This document shows, piece by piece, positions 27,717 to 37,548 of a stretch of DNA of 64,000 nt. Positions within the stretch are counted from its first letter, which is position 1, and each line of letters opens with the position of its first letter. The translations under genes were made by a program, and so were the position numbers. The stretch is from positions 186,001-250,000 of the forward strand of contig NZ_JAUSTE010000005.1 of assembly GCF_030812675.1 (NCBI RefSeq). The letters are read 5' to 3'. The DNA is from Sinomonas atrocyanea. Lineage in GTDB: Bacteria; Actinomycetota; Actinomycetes; Actinomycetales; Micrococcaceae. The notes beneath the pieces were generated by a model that was not told the DNA's origin, searched no databases, and saw only the letters and a program-made list of their open reading frames with translations.

Positions 27717-28643
27717 TCAGACGCGGCCCTCGCGCAGGACGTCGATCGCGTACTGCAGGTCTGCGGGGTACGGGCTCACGGCGTCGACCCGCTCGCCGGT
27801 CCTCGGGTGCGCGAACGCGAGCCGGTAGGCGTGCAGCCACTGGCGGGTGAGGCCGAGGTCCGCGGCGAGCCGGGGGTCCGCCCCGTAGGTCAGGTCGCCC
27901 GCGCACGGGTGGTGGAGCGCCGAGAAGTGGACGCGGATCTGGTGCGTGCGGCCGGTCTCGAGGTGGACCTCGACGAGGCTGGCGCGGCCGAAGGCCTCGA
28001 TCACCTCGTAGTGGGTCACGGACGGACGCCCGTCCTCGATGACCGCGAAGCGCCAGTCGTACCCCGGATGGCGGCCGATGGGCGCGTCGATGGTCCCCTC
28101 GAGGGGGTCCGGGATGCCCTGGACCACGGCGTGGTAGACCTTCTCGACGGTCCGGTCCTTGAACGCCTGCTTGAGCGCGGTGTAGGCGAGTTCGGTCTTG
28201 GCCACCACCATGGCACCGGAGGTGCCCACGTCGAGCCGGTGCACGATGCCGGCGCGCTCGGGCGCGCCGGAGGTCGAGATCCTGTAGCCGGCGCCGGCGA
28301 GGCCCCCGACCACGGTCGGGCCCACCCACCCCGGCGAGGGGTGCGCAGCGACGCCCACCGGCTTGTCCACGACCACGAAGTCCTCGTCGTCGATGAGGAT
28401 CTCGAGTCCGTCCACCTTCTCCACCACCACTTCCAGAGGGTCCCGCGTCTCGGGCCGTTCCACGAGGAGTTCCTCACCCGCGCCGACCTTCGCCGACTTC
28501 GCCACGGCCTTCCCGCCCGAGAGGACGTGGCCGCCGGCCAGGAGGGAGGCGGCCACGGACCGCGAGACCCCGAGGAGGGCGCCGAGCACGGCGTCGGCGC
28601 GTCCGCCCGCGAGGTCCTCGGGGACCACGAGGACCTCAGCCAC
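27717..28643 (-). CDS. RluA-family pseudouridine synthase
   Basis: 308 residues. An N-terminal S4 RNA-binding domain (about 13-75, [20 protein letters not shown]) is followed by a pseudouridine synthase domain with the catalytic motif [13 protein letters not shown] (Asp138). The C-terminal [13 protein letters not shown] is also characteristic. Members such as RluD modify 23S rRNA; the exact target is not readable. GTG 28643 overlaps the lspA stop by 8 bases, so the pair is coupled, an order (lspA-rluD) common in actinobacteria. Confidence 0.93.
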   Translation of the reverse strand: MAEVLVVPEDLAGGRADAVLGALLGVSRSVAASLLAGGHVLSGGKAVAKSAKVGAGEELLVERPETRDPLEVVVEKVDGLEILIDDEDFVVVDKPVGVAAHPSPGWVGPTVVGGLAGAGYRISTSGAPERAGIVHRLDVGTSGAMVVAKTELAYTALKQAFKDRTVEKVYHAVVQGIPDPLEGTIDAPIGRHPGYDWRFAVIEDGRPSVTHYEVIEAFGRASLVEVHLETGRTHQIRVHFSALHHPCAGDLTYGADPRLAADLGLTRQWLHAYRLAFAHPRTGERVDAVSPYPADLQYAIDVLREGRV

Positions 28644-29226
28644 GGTCCGGCTCCGCGTCTGGACCGCCCGCGCCCTCGGCACCCGCGTCGGGCCCGCCTG
28701 CGTGCCGCTGGCGCGTCCCGTCGGGCGAGCGGCCCAGGAGCGTGAGCAGGCAGACCAGCACGACGCCGCAGACCACGGCGGAGTCCGCGACATTGAAGAT
28801 GGCGAAGTGGGGCAGCGAGATGAAGTCGACGACGTGGCCCATGCCGAAGGAGGGCTCGCGGAAGAGGCGGTCGGTGAGGTTGCCCAGGGCGCCGCCGAGG
28901 ACGAGACCCAGCGCAGCGCCCCACCACAGCGAGCGGACCCTGCGCGTGTAGACGATGATGCCGACGGCCACCACGGTCATGATGATCGTGAAGACCCAGG
29001 TGATGCCCTCGCCGATCGAGAAGGCGGCCCCCGAGTTGCGGATGTAGTACCACTGCAGCAGCGGCGGGAGGACGGGGATGCGCTGGCCCTCGACCATCGT
29101 GCTCGTCACCCACAGCTTGGTGAGCTGGTCACCGGTGTAGGCGACGGCGGCGATGAGGGCCAGGAGCACGACGGCGCGCCGTCGCCGCCGGAGCGGGACG
29201 GCGGGAACGTCTTCAGTAGTGTCCAT
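28636..29226 (-). CDS. lspA: lipoprotein signal peptidase (signal peptidase II)
   Basis: 196 residues with four transmembrane helices. LspA cleaves signal peptides of diacylated prolipoproteins. The two catalytic aspartates occur in GNLTDRLFR and FNVADSAV, and NSGAAFS is the family's third motif. Start ATG 29226 has GAAAG ahead; an upstream in-frame ATG at 29292 is less likely. A predicted substrate is the lipoprotein at 51.5 kb. The C-terminus has a hydrophilic Gly/Asp/Ala tail of about 35 residues. Confidence 0.95.
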   Translation of the reverse strand: MDTTEDVPAVPLRRRRRAVVLLALIAAVAYTGDQLTKLWVTSTMVEGQRIPVLPPLLQWYYIRNSGAAFSIGEGITWVFTIIMTVVAVGIIVYTRRVRSLWWGAALGLVLGGALGNLTDRLFREPSFGMGHVVDFISLPHFAIFNVADSAVVCGVVLVCLLTLLGRSPDGTRQRHAGGPDAGAEGAGGPDAEPDRG

Positions 29227-29300
29227 GCTTCTTTCCGATGGCAGCGCGAGGCCGGCGCCCGCCGTAGGCGGCCGCCGGCCTCGATGGCTCACGCGGTGGA

Positions 29301-29951
29301 TCAGACCTCGGCGTTGTCGGAGATCTCAGCCGTGGCCACCGACCCGCGCGACTCGAGGTCGCGCAGCTGGCCCTCGATGTAGGCCTTGAGCCGGGAGCGG
29401 TAGTCGCGCTCGAAGCCGCGGAGCTGCTCGACCTTGCGCTCGAGCACCGAGCGCTGCTGCTCGAGGGCGCCGAGGGTCTTGCGGGACTTCTCCTGGGCGT
29501 CGTTGACGAGGCTGCTGGCCTCGATCTGGGCCTCGGCGATGATCTTGTCGCGCTGGTCGAGGCCGTCCTGCACGTGCTTGTCGTGCATCTGCTGCGCCAT
29601 GGCGAGCAGGCCTGCAGCGGACTCGGCGACCGCGGTGCGGCCGTCGCCGCCCTGGGCGGGGGCCTTCGGCGCCTGCGCCGCGGGGGCCGGGGCGACCTCC
29701 TTGGCGGGCTCGGGCTTGGTCTCCTCGCGCACCTCGGCAGGCGCCGGCTTCTCGGCGGCCTGGGGGGCAGCGCCCTGCTTGCCGGAGAGCTCGGCGACCT
29801 TCTTGCGGAGCTCGTCGTTCTCCTGGTTGAGGCGGCGGAGCTCGATCACGATCTCATCGAGGAAATCGTCGACTTCGTCCTGATCGTAGCCTTCGCGGAA
29901 CTTGGTCGGCTGGAACCGCTTGTTGACAACGTCTTCTGGCGTCAGAGCCAT
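29301..29951 (-). CDS. wag31: DivIVA/Wag31 polar growth protein
   Basis: 216 residues. The DivIVA N-terminal domain ALTPEDVVNKRFQPTKFREGYDQDEVDDFLDE (about 2-33) senses membrane curvature, followed by coiled coils (33-60 and about 120-200) separated by an Ala/Pro/Glu-rich linker (60-105). It marks the poles and septum and directs envelope growth. The GAGGTGAG ribosome-binding site precedes ATG 29951 and there is a 136-base leader region upstream, suggesting its own promoter. In mycobacteria PknA/PknB phosphorylate Wag31; a comparable kinase is at 55 kb. Confidence 0.95.
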   Translation of the reverse strand: MALTPEDVVNKRFQPTKFREGYDQDEVDDFLDEIVIELRRLNQENDELRKKVAELSGKQGAAPQAAEKPAPAEVREETKPEPAKEVAPAPAAQAPKAPAQGGDGRTAVAESAAGLLAMAQQMHDKHVQDGLDQRDKIIAEAQIEASSLVNDAQEKSRKTLGALEQQRSVLERKVEQLRGFERDYRSRLKAYIEGQLRDLESRGSVATAEISDNAEV

Positions 29952-30087
29952 CTGCTCACCTCATTGGTCTAATCGGTCAGGCAGCATCCGCCACCACGAC
30001 TACCGTATCTTGAATTTGCTGGTGGATGCTCGGCACGCCGCCGCCGCGGCAGCGGGCGGGCACGAGCTGGGAGGACTGTGGGCGCCC

Positions 30088-30375
30088 CTAGGCGAGGCCT
30101 GCCACGATCGACATCGCGATCACGACCACGATGACGAGGACGATGAACGCCAGGTCGAGGCTCATCGCCCCGAGCCGAAGGGGCCTGAACCAACGCCGCG
30201 AGAGCTTCATGGGCGGGTCGGTCACCGTGTACACGGCGCTGGCCGCAACGAGCGCCGCACCCCGCGGCCGCCAGGACCGCGCGAACGACTGCACCCAGTC
30301 GAACACAAGGCGGGCGACGAGCGCGATGAAGAACAGCTCGAGCACGAGGTACAGGATGGCGAACAGGAAGCCCAT
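30088..30375 (-). CDS. YggT family membrane protein
   Basis: 95 residues with two transmembrane helices (about 1-22 and 70-92) joined by a loop carrying RLVFDWVQSFARSWRPRG, then TDPPMKLSRRW, the YggT signature. Function is poorly known; the gene occurs between sepF and divIVA in many Gram-positive bacteria. It starts 14 bases after the sepF stop. Confidence 0.9.
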   Translation of the reverse strand: MGFLFAILYLVLELFFIALVARLVFDWVQSFARSWRPRGAALVAASAVYTVTDPPMKLSRRWFRPLRLGAMSLDLAFIVLVIVVVIAMSIVAGLA

Positions 30376-30388
30376 GGCGCTGCGTGGC

Positions 30389-30904
30389 TCAGCTCTGGTT
30401 GAAGAATGTCGCCTGGTTGTCGGCGACCTTCTTGTCCTCGCCGAGGACCTCGATGGTCGAGGGCGAGAGCAGGAAGACCTTGTTGGTGACGCGCTCGATG
30501 CTGCCGTGGAGCCCGAACACCAGGCCGGCGGAGAAGTCGACGAGGCGCTTGGCGTCGGCCTCGCCCATGTCCGTCACGTTCATGATGACCGGAATGCCCT
30601 CGCGGAAGCTCTCGCCGATGACCTTGGCGTCGTTGTAGGAGCGCGGGTGCACCGTGGTGATCTGGCGGAGTCCGCCGTCCTCGCGCACGGCCGCGGCACG
30701 CTTGATGGGAGTCACGGGAGCACGATACTCCTCCACCTCGGCCGGAGTCGCCTCGCGGGTGGCCAACGCCGTGCGGCGGTCCTCGCGCTCAGTGTGCACT
30801 GGCTGTTCCTCTTCCGTCCGTGCGTCGTGGGCCTCGGTCTCGAACTGCTCTTCGCCGTCCGCCAGGCCGAGGTAGATCATCGTCTTGCGCAGAGCGCCAG
30901 CCAT
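30389..30904 (-). CDS. sepF: cell division protein SepF
   Basis: 171 residues. An N-terminal amphipathic helix ([15 protein letters not shown]) for membrane binding, an acidic linker (17-70), and the C-terminal SepF domain (about 85-165; [46 protein letters not shown]). SepF tethers FtsZ to the membrane, the job FtsA does elsewhere; no ftsA is present in the cluster, as usual for actinobacteria. ATG 30904 is preceded by CAGGAG. Upstream: a YggS-type gene. Confidence 0.95.
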   Translation of the reverse strand: MAGALRKTMIYLGLADGEEQFETEAHDARTEEEQPVHTEREDRRTALATREATPAEVEEYRAPVTPIKRAAAVREDGGLRQITTVHPRSYNDAKVIGESFREGIPVIMNVTDMGEADAKRLVDFSAGLVFGLHGSIERVTNKVFLLSPSTIEVLGEDKKVADNQATFFNQS

Positions 30905-30985
30905 GCTCGACTCCTGTCCTCGGGCCGCTGGGTGCAAACGCCAAAGCCGGGCCACTCGGCCCAGAAGGGCCCGACAGTGACGAAG

Positions 30986-31696
30986 CTACCCCACCGGCGG
31001 CCGCGGGCCGAGCACATCGGTGCCGATCCGCAGGTGTGTCGCACCTGCGGCGACGGCCGCCTCGAGGTCCTGGCTCATGCCGGCAGAGAGCATCGCCGCC
31101 TCCGGGAACGCCCGCCTCAGCCCTCCCCCGACCTCGGCCAGTCTGGCGAAGGCCTCCGCGGGGTCGGTCCCGAGCGGAGCCACCGCCATCACCCCGGCGA
31201 GGCGCAGCCCCGGCGAGCCGTCGATCAGCGAGCCGAGCTCCGGGACATCCTCGGGGGCCGCTCCCCCACGGCCCGAGGCCCGAGGGTCGAGGTTCACCTG
31301 GATCAGGCAGGCGAGGGGATCCTCGCGCCCCGCGGCCACGACGGCCCGCGAGAGCGCGGCCACGAGCTGGGGGCGGTCCACGGAGTGCACGGCCTCGGCG
31401 TAGCGGGCCACGCTCTTGGCCTTGTTGGTCTGCAGCTGGCCGATGAAGTGCCAGCGCAGGCCGAGACCGGCCAGCTCGGCGGCCTTCGCCGACGCCTCCT
31501 GGTCCCTGTTCTCGCCCACGTCCGTCACGCCCAGTTCGGCAAGGAGCCGGACGTCGGAGGCGGGGTGGAACTTGGTCACCACGATGAGCCGGGGCTCCTC
31601 GGTCCGTCCGGCCGCACCGCAGGCCGCGCGGATGCGCTCCCGGACCCGGGCGAGCCGGTCGGCGAGCTCCTCGCGGCGCCCCGCGCGATCAGCCAT
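30986..31696 (-). CDS. YggS/YlmE family PLP homeostasis protein
   Basis: 236 residues, alanine-racemase-like TIM barrel without the second domain. PLP-binding Lys42 lies in LIVVTKFHP, with GENRDQEA and HFIGQLQTNKAK following. Members buffer pyridoxal phosphate and affect amino-acid balance. The start overlaps the pgeF stop by 8 bases. It is the usual gene between pgeF and sepF. Confidence 0.93.
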   Translation of the reverse strand: MADRAGRREELADRLARVRERIRAACGAAGRTEEPRLIVVTKFHPASDVRLLAELGVTDVGENRDQEASAKAAELAGLGLRWHFIGQLQTNKAKSVARYAEAVHSVDRPQLVAALSRAVVAAGREDPLACLIQVNLDPRASGRGGAAPEDVPELGSLIDGSPGLRLAGVMAVAPLGTDPAEAFARLAEVGGGLRRAFPEAAMLSAGMSQDLEAAVAAGATHLRIGTDVLGPRPPVG

Positions 31697-32414
31697 GGGA
31701 CCAGACGAGCCCGGCGATCCGCCCGACGCCGGGGGCACGCCGGTGGGAGAAGAACTCGTCGTGCTCGTAGGTGCACGCCTCCGCCCCGCGGTGGACGGCC
31801 ACATCGGCCCGGGCGAGCTGGTCCCGCACGCCGGCCGGCAGGTCGAGGGCTGGCGTTCCCCAGCTGGTGGTCGCCGCCGTTCCAGGCACCGCGGCCTCGA
31901 CCTCGTCGCGAAGCTGCGCCGGGACTTCGTAGCACGTCCCGCAGATGCTGGGACCGAGCCAGGCCTCGAGCCGGCGCGCGCCGGCGTCCCGGAGCCTGGC
32001 GACCGCCTCGGGGACAACCCCTGCGACGAGGCCAGGGCGGCCGGCGTGGACGGCGGCCAGGGCGGGCCGGCCGTCGGCCAACTCGCCCACGAGCACCACG
32101 GGGACGCAGTCGGCCACCATGACGGCGAGGGGCTCGCCCCGCGAGAGGAGCGCGTCGGCGGTGGGCACGGGGTCTTCGCCGGCCCACACTGCCTCGCGCC
32201 CGTGGACCTGGCTCATGTACTGGAAGGACGGGACCCCTGCGGCGGCAGCGAGGGCCGCCCGGTGGCGGCGGACGCCGTCGTCGTCGCCCCCGACGTGGAA
32301 CGCGAGGTTCCCCGCCGCGGCGCGCGTGAACGCGACGGTGACGCCGGGACGGACGTCCCGGCGCCACCAGAAGGGGCCTTCGGCCGGCGCGGCCGCAGCG
32401 GCGCCGCGGCTCAC
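31689..32414 (-). CDS. pgeF: peptidoglycan editing factor PgeF (multi-copper oxidase fold, laccase domain)
   Basis: 241 residues. Conserved motifs: [35 protein letters not shown] and [11 protein letters not shown], giving the His/Cys metal site of the YfiH/DUF152 family. PgeF removes wrongly incorporated L-Ser from peptidoglycan precursors in E. coli. GTG 32414 overlaps the ftsZ stop as GTGA, so translation is coupled to ftsZ, and its own end overlaps the YggS gene. Confidence 0.92.
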   Translation of the reverse strand: MSRGAAAAAPAEGPFWWRRDVRPGVTVAFTRAAAGNLAFHVGGDDDGVRRHRAALAAAAGVPSFQYMSQVHGREAVWAGEDPVPTADALLSRGEPLAVMVADCVPVVLVGELADGRPALAAVHAGRPGLVAGVVPEAVARLRDAGARRLEAWLGPSICGTCYEVPAQLRDEVEAAVPGTAATTSWGTPALDLPAGVRDQLARADVAVHRGAEACTYEHDEFFSHRRAPGVGRIAGLVWSHG

Positions 32415-33643
32415 TTGAGGAAGTCGGGCACGTCGAGGTCGTCGTTGCGGTTGCCCGAGAGGTCGGGCTCGACGACGGCGGGGAGCTCGACGTCGAAGCC
32501 GCCGTCGGCCGGCATGCCCGGGCGGCTCTGGCTCCACTGGCTCAGGCCTGCGTGCGCGGGGGCGGGCTGGCTCGGGCGCGGCGGGACGGAGGACTGCGGC
32601 GCGGCACCGTGGCCGGCGGGAGCAGCCGGGGCCGTCGGGGCCGCGGGAGCCTGCGCGGCGGCCGCCTTGGTGTCCTCGAGCGACGGCGAGGTCGCGCGGA
32701 CGTCGTCGAACCCTGCGGCGATGACCGTGACGCGGGCCTCGTCGCCGAGCGCGTCGTCGATCACGGCGCCGAAGATGATGTTCGCCTCGGGGTGGGCGAC
32801 CTCCTGGACGAGGCGGGCGGCCTCGTTGATCTCGAAGAGCCCGAGGTCGCTGCCGCCCTGGATCGAGAGCAGGACGCCGTGGGCGCCGTCGATCGAGGCC
32901 TCGAGCAGGGGTGAGGCGATGGCGAGCTCGGCGGCCTTGACGGCGCGGTCCTCGCCCCGCGCGGAGCCGATGCCCATGAGGGCGGAACCAGCGCCCTGCA
33001 TGACGGACTTCACGTCGGCGAAGTCGAGGTTGATCAGGCCGGGAGTCGTGATGAGGTCGGTGATGCCCTGGACGCCGGAGAGCAGGACCTGGTCGGCGGA
33101 GCGGAACGCATCGAGGACCGAGACGTTGCGGTCGCTGATGGAGAGCAGGCGGTCGTTGGGGATGACGATGAGGGTGTCCACCTCGTCGCGCAGCGCCTCG
33201 ATCCCGTTCTCGGCGCTCGTGGCGCGGCGGCGGCCCTCGAAGGTGAACGGCCGGGTGACGACGCCGATGGTCAGCGCGCCCAGGCTGCGCGCGATCCGGG
33301 CCACCACGGGGGCACCGCCGGTGCCGGTGCCGCCGCCCTCGCCTGCCGTGACGAAGACCATGTCGGCCCCGCGGAGGACCTCCTCGATCTCGTCGGCGTG
33401 GTCCTCGGCGGCCTGGCGGCCGACCTCCGGGTTCGCGCCGGCCCCGAGGCCGCGGGTGAGCTCGCGGCCGACGTCCAGCTTGACGTCCGCGTCACTCATG
33501 AGCAGCGCCTGGGCGTCCGTGTTGATGGCGATGAATTCCACGCCTCGCAGACCGACTTCGATCATGCGGTTGACTGCGTTCACGCCACCGCCGCCAATGC
33601 CGACGACCTTGATGACGGCCAAGTAGTTCTGCGGTGCTGCCAC
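32411..33643 (-). CDS. ftsZ: cell division GTPase FtsZ
   Basis: 410 residues. Polymerises into the Z ring. GTP-binding loop [13 protein letters not shown] (about 103-115), N-terminal [15 protein letters not shown], and the T7 loop [11 protein letters not shown] for GTP hydrolysis. An Ala/Pro-rich linker (about 315-385) leads to the C-terminal peptide [10 protein letters not shown], the SepF-binding tail. Start: GTG 33643 gives [12 protein letters not shown] as in Arthrobacter relatives, with AAGGGA before it; an ATG at 33700 is rejected. A separate promoter region with a palindrome lies upstream. Confidence 0.97.
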   Translation of the reverse strand: MAAPQNYLAVIKVVGIGGGGVNAVNRMIEVGLRGVEFIAINTDAQALLMSDADVKLDVGRELTRGLGAGANPEVGRQAAEDHADEIEEVLRGADMVFVTAGEGGGTGTGGAPVVARIARSLGALTIGVVTRPFTFEGRRRATSAENGIEALRDEVDTLIVIPNDRLLSISDRNVSVLDAFRSADQVLLSGVQGITDLITTPGLINLDFADVKSVMQGAGSALMGIGSARGEDRAVKAAELAIASPLLEASIDGAHGVLLSIQGGSDLGLFEINEAARLVQEVAHPEANIIFGAVIDDALGDEARVTVIAAGFDDVRATSPSLEDTKAAAAQAPAAPTAPAAPAGHGAAPQSSVPPRPSQPAPAHAGLSQWSQSRPGMPADGGFDVELPAVVEPDLSGNRNDDLDVPDFLK

Positions 33644-33704
33644 GTTGAGTGTCCCTTGTTCGAAAGCCTGCTGGTTCTGCAAGAAGCCCGGAGTCCACAA
33701 CCTT

Positions 33705-33736
33705 AACCTTCAGCTTGAAGGTTATAGTTATGTCAA
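33705..33736 (-). promoter_or_regulatory. ftsZ promoter region with 19-bp palindrome
   Basis: In the 237-base gap before ftsZ (minus strand) lie TTGACA (33736-33731), TATAAC (33726-33721) and the palindrome AACCTTCA-GCT-TGAAGGTT (33705-33723). The TTGACA is too near TATAAC to be its -35, so two overlapping promoters or an operator are possible. The region is clearly richer in A+T than its surroundings. Confidence 0.6.
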
Positions 33737-33880
33737 GTAGCTCTTAGGAAGACGGTAGGGGGCGGCCTGAGGGCGTGCAACGACCGCCTAGGCGTGTCGC
33801 GCCACGTCCTCGGGGGCACCCGCCCATCTCACCCACTCCACTGTGCCACAACCGCCCGGGGCACCCGGTCATCGCGTCCG

Positions 33881-34996
33881 TCATCGTGTCACCGGATGGC
33901 GCGGCGTGCTGACGTCGAAGACCTGGACGGGGGACTGCCCCTTCTGCGGCGTCGTGGAGGCCTTCATGAGGGCGGCCAGCACCTTGGCCTTGAGCTCCCT
34001 GTCGTCCGCGTTGCCCCACACGACGCTCCGGCCGTCCGCGAGCTTGAGCTGGACCGAGTCCGGGGACTGCGCGGACGCCGTGGCCAGCTGCGCGAGCACA
34101 TCGGAGGGCAGCGCGGCGAGCACGGCGGTCACCGCCTTGAAGACCGCCTGGCCCATGGGCATCGCCGAGCCGTCGATGACCGGAACGGCGTACTGGGAGG
34201 TGTCGCGCGCCTCGCCCAGGACCACGCCGTCGCCGTCCACGACGAGGAGCTTCTGCCCCTGCTTGACGAGGGCCACGGGCACCCGTTCGACGACCTCGAC
34301 CACGAGGGTCTCGGGTGGCACCGCCCGGGCCCGCACCGACTTCACCTGGACGAACTGCCCGAGCAGGCGGCCCACCTCGTCGGTGCCCACGGTGGCGAGC
34401 GGCCGTCCGCGTACGGGCGCGAGCGCGCCCTCGACCTGCTGCACGGTCAGCAGGTGGGTCCCCTGGACCGTGATCGAGCGGACGGCGACGAGCGGGGTGA
34501 ACAGCAGCACGGCGAACAGCCCGGCGACGAGCGCTGCCGCGATCGCCGCGGCGAGCAGGAGCCGCCGCCGGCGGCGCCGGCGCGGCGACTCGGGGAAGGC
34601 GAGGACGTCGGCGGACCCGTCCGGCGGGCGGGCAGGGTCCTGGGTACGGCGCAGCCCGGCGAGCGCGGACAGCTCGGAGAGCGCGGGCCTGGGCCGCTTC
34701 CGGGGGGCCGGCCCGTCGTGCGCCGGCGCGGCGTCCGCGGGCGGGGCGCCCGCATCGGAATCGCCGACGGACGGGTCGGGCTCGGCCGAGCCGAGCAGGG
34801 TGACCTTGGGGCCGCTGCGGACGGTGACCCTCGCTGACGACGGCGGGCGGCCGGCGTCGTGCGCCGCCCCCGGTGATGCGGGCGGGGCGGGGCGCTCGCG
34901 CGAGGGCTGCTGGGGTTCCCTGCCCGGCCGGCCGCCCGCGGTGTCGTCCCCTCCCGGGACCCGCGGGACCCGGGGAATGCGCCCGCTAGGAGCCAT
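33881..34996 (-). CDS. ftsQ: cell division protein FtsQ
   Basis: 371 residues. A long, disordered, Pro/Arg/Ser-rich cytoplasmic tail (1 to about 140), then a run of basic residues and one transmembrane helix (about 145-166), a POTRA domain (VRSITVQGTHLLTVQQVEGAL, about 167-237) and the FtsQ beta domain. It bridges cytoplasmic and periplasmic divisome parts. The start overlaps the murC stop by 11 bases. No ddl or murB lies between murC and ftsQ. Confidence 0.92.
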   Translation of the reverse strand: MAPSGRIPRVPRVPGGDDTAGGRPGREPQQPSRERPAPPASPGAAHDAGRPPSSARVTVRSGPKVTLLGSAEPDPSVGDSDAGAPPADAAPAHDGPAPRKRPRPALSELSALAGLRRTQDPARPPDGSADVLAFPESPRRRRRRRLLLAAAIAAALVAGLFAVLLFTPLVAVRSITVQGTHLLTVQQVEGALAPVRGRPLATVGTDEVGRLLGQFVQVKSVRARAVPPETLVVEVVERVPVALVKQGQKLLVVDGDGVVLGEARDTSQYAVPVIDGSAMPMGQAVFKAVTAVLAALPSDVLAQLATASAQSPDSVQLKLADGRSVVWGNADDRELKAKVLAALMKASTTPQKGQSPVQVFDVSTPRHPVTR

Positions 34997-36401
34997 GGTG
35001 AGCCTCGGGCGCGGAGGGGCGGACGGAGAGGGCCTCGAGGAGCGCCGCGCCCTGGGCCGTGACGTCACCGGCGCCCACGGTGAGCACGATGTCCCCGGGC
35101 GCAGCGGCCGCTGCGAGCTCTGCGACCGCGGCCGCCGGGTCCGGTCCGTACGCCCCCGCCGGCAGGTGCGCGGTGACGAGCTCGCTCGTGACGCCCGGGA
35201 TAGGGTCCTCGCGGGCGGGATAGATGTCCATGACCCGGACGGTGTCCGCGGCGGACAGCGCCTCGGCGAACTGCGCACCGAACTCCCGCGTGCGCGAGAA
35301 CAGGTGGGGCTGGAAGAGCACGTGGACGCGGTGGCCCCCTGCCACGGCCCGGGCCGCGGCGAGGGCGGCGCGCACCTCGGTGGGGTGGTGGGCGTAGTCG
35401 TCGAAGACCCGCACTCCCCCGGCCTCCCCCTTGAGCTCGAAGCGCCGTGCGGCGCCGGCGAAGTCGGCCAGCGACGCCGAGGCCAGGCCGGGGTCGGCGC
35501 CGGCGTCGACGGCGGCGGCGAAGGCCCCGGTCGCGTTCAGTGCGTTGTGCAGGCCGGGGACGCGCACGGGCAGCGGATGCACCCGGCCGTCCCAGCGGAC
35601 CTCGGAGCCGGCCGGGTCGAAGGACAGGCGCACGTCGGCGTCCTCCCCCGTGCCGTAGAGGAGCACCCGGGGAGCGCCCTCGCGCTCCCGGAGCCGCACG
35701 CCGAGGGCCCGGGCCCCCGGGTCGTCGGCACAGGCGAGGACGAGACCGTGGGCTGGCACGAGCGCGGCGAAGGCGTCGAAGGCTGCGTGCACGGCCTCGG
35801 CCGTGCCGTAGTGGTCGAGGTGGTCGGCCTCGACGTTGGTGATGATCTCGGTCACCGGACGGTAGTTGAGGAAGGACTCGTCCGATTCATCGGCCTCGGC
35901 GACGAAGACGGCGTCCCGGCCCGCTGCCCCGTTGACGCCGAGGGCAGGCACGTTGGCCCCGATCGCGAAGCTCGGGTCGATTCCGGCGCCGCGGAGCATC
36001 CAGGTGGCCATCGACGTGGTGGTGGTCTTGCCGTGGGTGCCGGCGACGGCGATGACCCGGTCCTGGCCCATGGCCGCGGCGAGCGCCTCGGAGCGGTGGA
36101 GGACGCGCAGCCCCCGCGCTGCGGCCTCGACGAGCTCGGGGTTCTCCGGCCGGATCGCCGAGCCCCGCACCACCGTGTCTGCGTCCTGCAGGTTCGCAGC
36201 GTCATAGCCGACGGCGATCCGCGCACCGAGCGCGGCGAGGTCCCCCATGACGGGCAGGTCCTTCGCATCCGAGCCGCTCACGGCGACCCCGCGTCCGACC
36301 ATCACGCGGGCCACGGCGGACATGCCCACGCCGCCGATGCCCACGAAGTGGACCCTGCCCAGGGACGCGAGCTCGGCTGTGTGCTGACTGGCGGCGCTCA
36401 T
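34986..36401 (-). CDS. murC: UDP-N-acetylmuramate-L-alanine ligase
   Basis: 471 residues. Adds L-Ala to UDP-MurNAc. N-terminal [18 protein letters not shown] (UDP-binding), ATP loop [24 protein letters not shown], and [14 protein letters not shown] in the third domain. Its ATG overlaps the murG stop (ATGA), coupling the two. Confidence 0.96.
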   Translation of the reverse strand: MSAASQHTAELASLGRVHFVGIGGVGMSAVARVMVGRGVAVSGSDAKDLPVMGDLAALGARIAVGYDAANLQDADTVVRGSAIRPENPELVEAAARGLRVLHRSEALAAAMGQDRVIAVAGTHGKTTTTSMATWMLRGAGIDPSFAIGANVPALGVNGAAGRDAVFVAEADESDESFLNYRPVTEIITNVEADHLDHYGTAEAVHAAFDAFAALVPAHGLVLACADDPGARALGVRLREREGAPRVLLYGTGEDADVRLSFDPAGSEVRWDGRVHPLPVRVPGLHNALNATGAFAAAVDAGADPGLASASLADFAGAARRFELKGEAGGVRVFDDYAHHPTEVRAALAAARAVAGGHRVHVLFQPHLFSRTREFGAQFAEALSAADTVRVMDIYPAREDPIPGVTSELVTAHLPAGAYGPDPAAAVAELAAAAAPGDIVLTVGAGDVTAQGAALLEALSVRPSAPEAHHGS

Positions 36402-37546
36402 GCGTGCGTTCCTTCCTGCAGTGCTGCGGCCTCGACCACCATGGCGGCCATGGTCCGGTCCGCGTCCCGGACGCCGAGCCGTGCCGCCCGGCGGGACATC
36501 TCGGCCAGCCGCGCGGGGTCGGCCAGCAGGGGCAGGACCTGGTCGGCGAGCCATTCGGGCGAGAAGTCCGCGTCCTTGACCAGGAGGGCGGCCCCCGCCT
36601 CGACGAGGCCCCGGGCGTTGAGGGCCTGTTCGCCGTTGCCGATGGGCAGCGGGACGAAGACCGCGGGCAGCCCGACGGCGGCGACCTCGCAGACCGTGCC
36701 GGCGCCCGCCCTGCACAGGATCAGGTCCGCGGCAGCGTAGGCGGCCTCCATGGCGTCGACGAACTCCGTCTGGCGATAGCCGGGGGCGCTGAGGGGAGCC
36801 CCGGAGGCATCGGTGACAGTCTTCCCCCGACCGGTGATGTGGAGGGTCTGCACGCCGGCACGGTCCAGGGCCGCGAGCGAGGCGGCGACGGTGCGGTTCA
36901 GCGCCGCGGCACCCAGCGAGCCGCCGGTGACCACGAGGGTGGTCTTCGCGGGGTCGAGGCCGAGGGCGGCGCGGGCGGATGCCCTGGCAGCGGAGCGGTC
37001 CAGCTCCGAGACCTCGCGGCGCATCGGCATGCCCACGGTACGGGCATGGCGCAGTCTGGTGTCGGGGAATGCCTTGCCGACCCGGTGGGTGAGCAGGGCG
37101 CCGACGCGGTTGGCGAGGCCCGCGCGCGTGTTCGCCTCGTGGACGACGATCGGGATGCGGAAGCGGCGGGCCGCGAGGTACATCGGGGTGCACACGTAGC
37201 CGCCGACGCCGACGAGGACGTCGGCATCGGCCCGACGCAGGATCTCCTCGGCCTGGCGCAGGGCACGGGCGAACCGCAGCGGGAGCCGGAGCAGGTCCGC
37301 GCTGGGCCGGCGCGGGAGGGGCACACGGTCGATCACGGCCAGTTCGACTCCCGCCTCCGGGACGATCCTGGTCTCCATGCCCCCTGCGGTGCCGACTGCG
37401 AGGACCTTCGCCCCGGGAGCGGCCTCGACGACCGCCCGCGCGATCGCCAGGAGCGGGCTGATGTGTCCGGCGGTTCCGCCGCCCGCGAGCACGACGGACG
37501 GTCCCGGTGCGGGGACGGGGGTCCCGGAGGGATCCTCATGGGGCAT
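36398..37546 (-). CDS. murG: UDP-GlcNAc:lipid I N-acetylglucosaminyltransferase
   Basis: 382 residues. Makes lipid II from lipid I on the inner face of the membrane. GT-B fold with glycine loops [16 protein letters not shown] and [15 protein letters not shown], plus the donor-site region [24 protein letters not shown]. It starts two bases after the ftsW stop. Confidence 0.95.
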   Translation of the reverse strand: MPHEDPSGTPVPAPGPSVVLAGGGTAGHISPLLAIARAVVEAAPGAKVLAVGTAGGMETRIVPEAGVELAVIDRVPLPRRPSADLLRLPLRFARALRQAEEILRRADADVLVGVGGYVCTPMYLAARRFRIPIVVHEANTRAGLANRVGALLTHRVGKAFPDTRLRHARTVGMPMRREVSELDRSAARASARAALGLDPAKTTLVVTGGSLGAAALNRTVAASLAALDRAGVQTLHITGRGKTVTDASGAPLSAPGYRQTEFVDAMEAAYAAADLILCRAGAGTVCEVAAVGLPAVFVPLPIGNGEQALNARGLVEAGAALLVKDADFSPEWLADQVLPLLADPARLAEMSRRAARLGVRDADRTMAAMVVEAAALQEGTHA

Positions 37547-37548
37547 GA

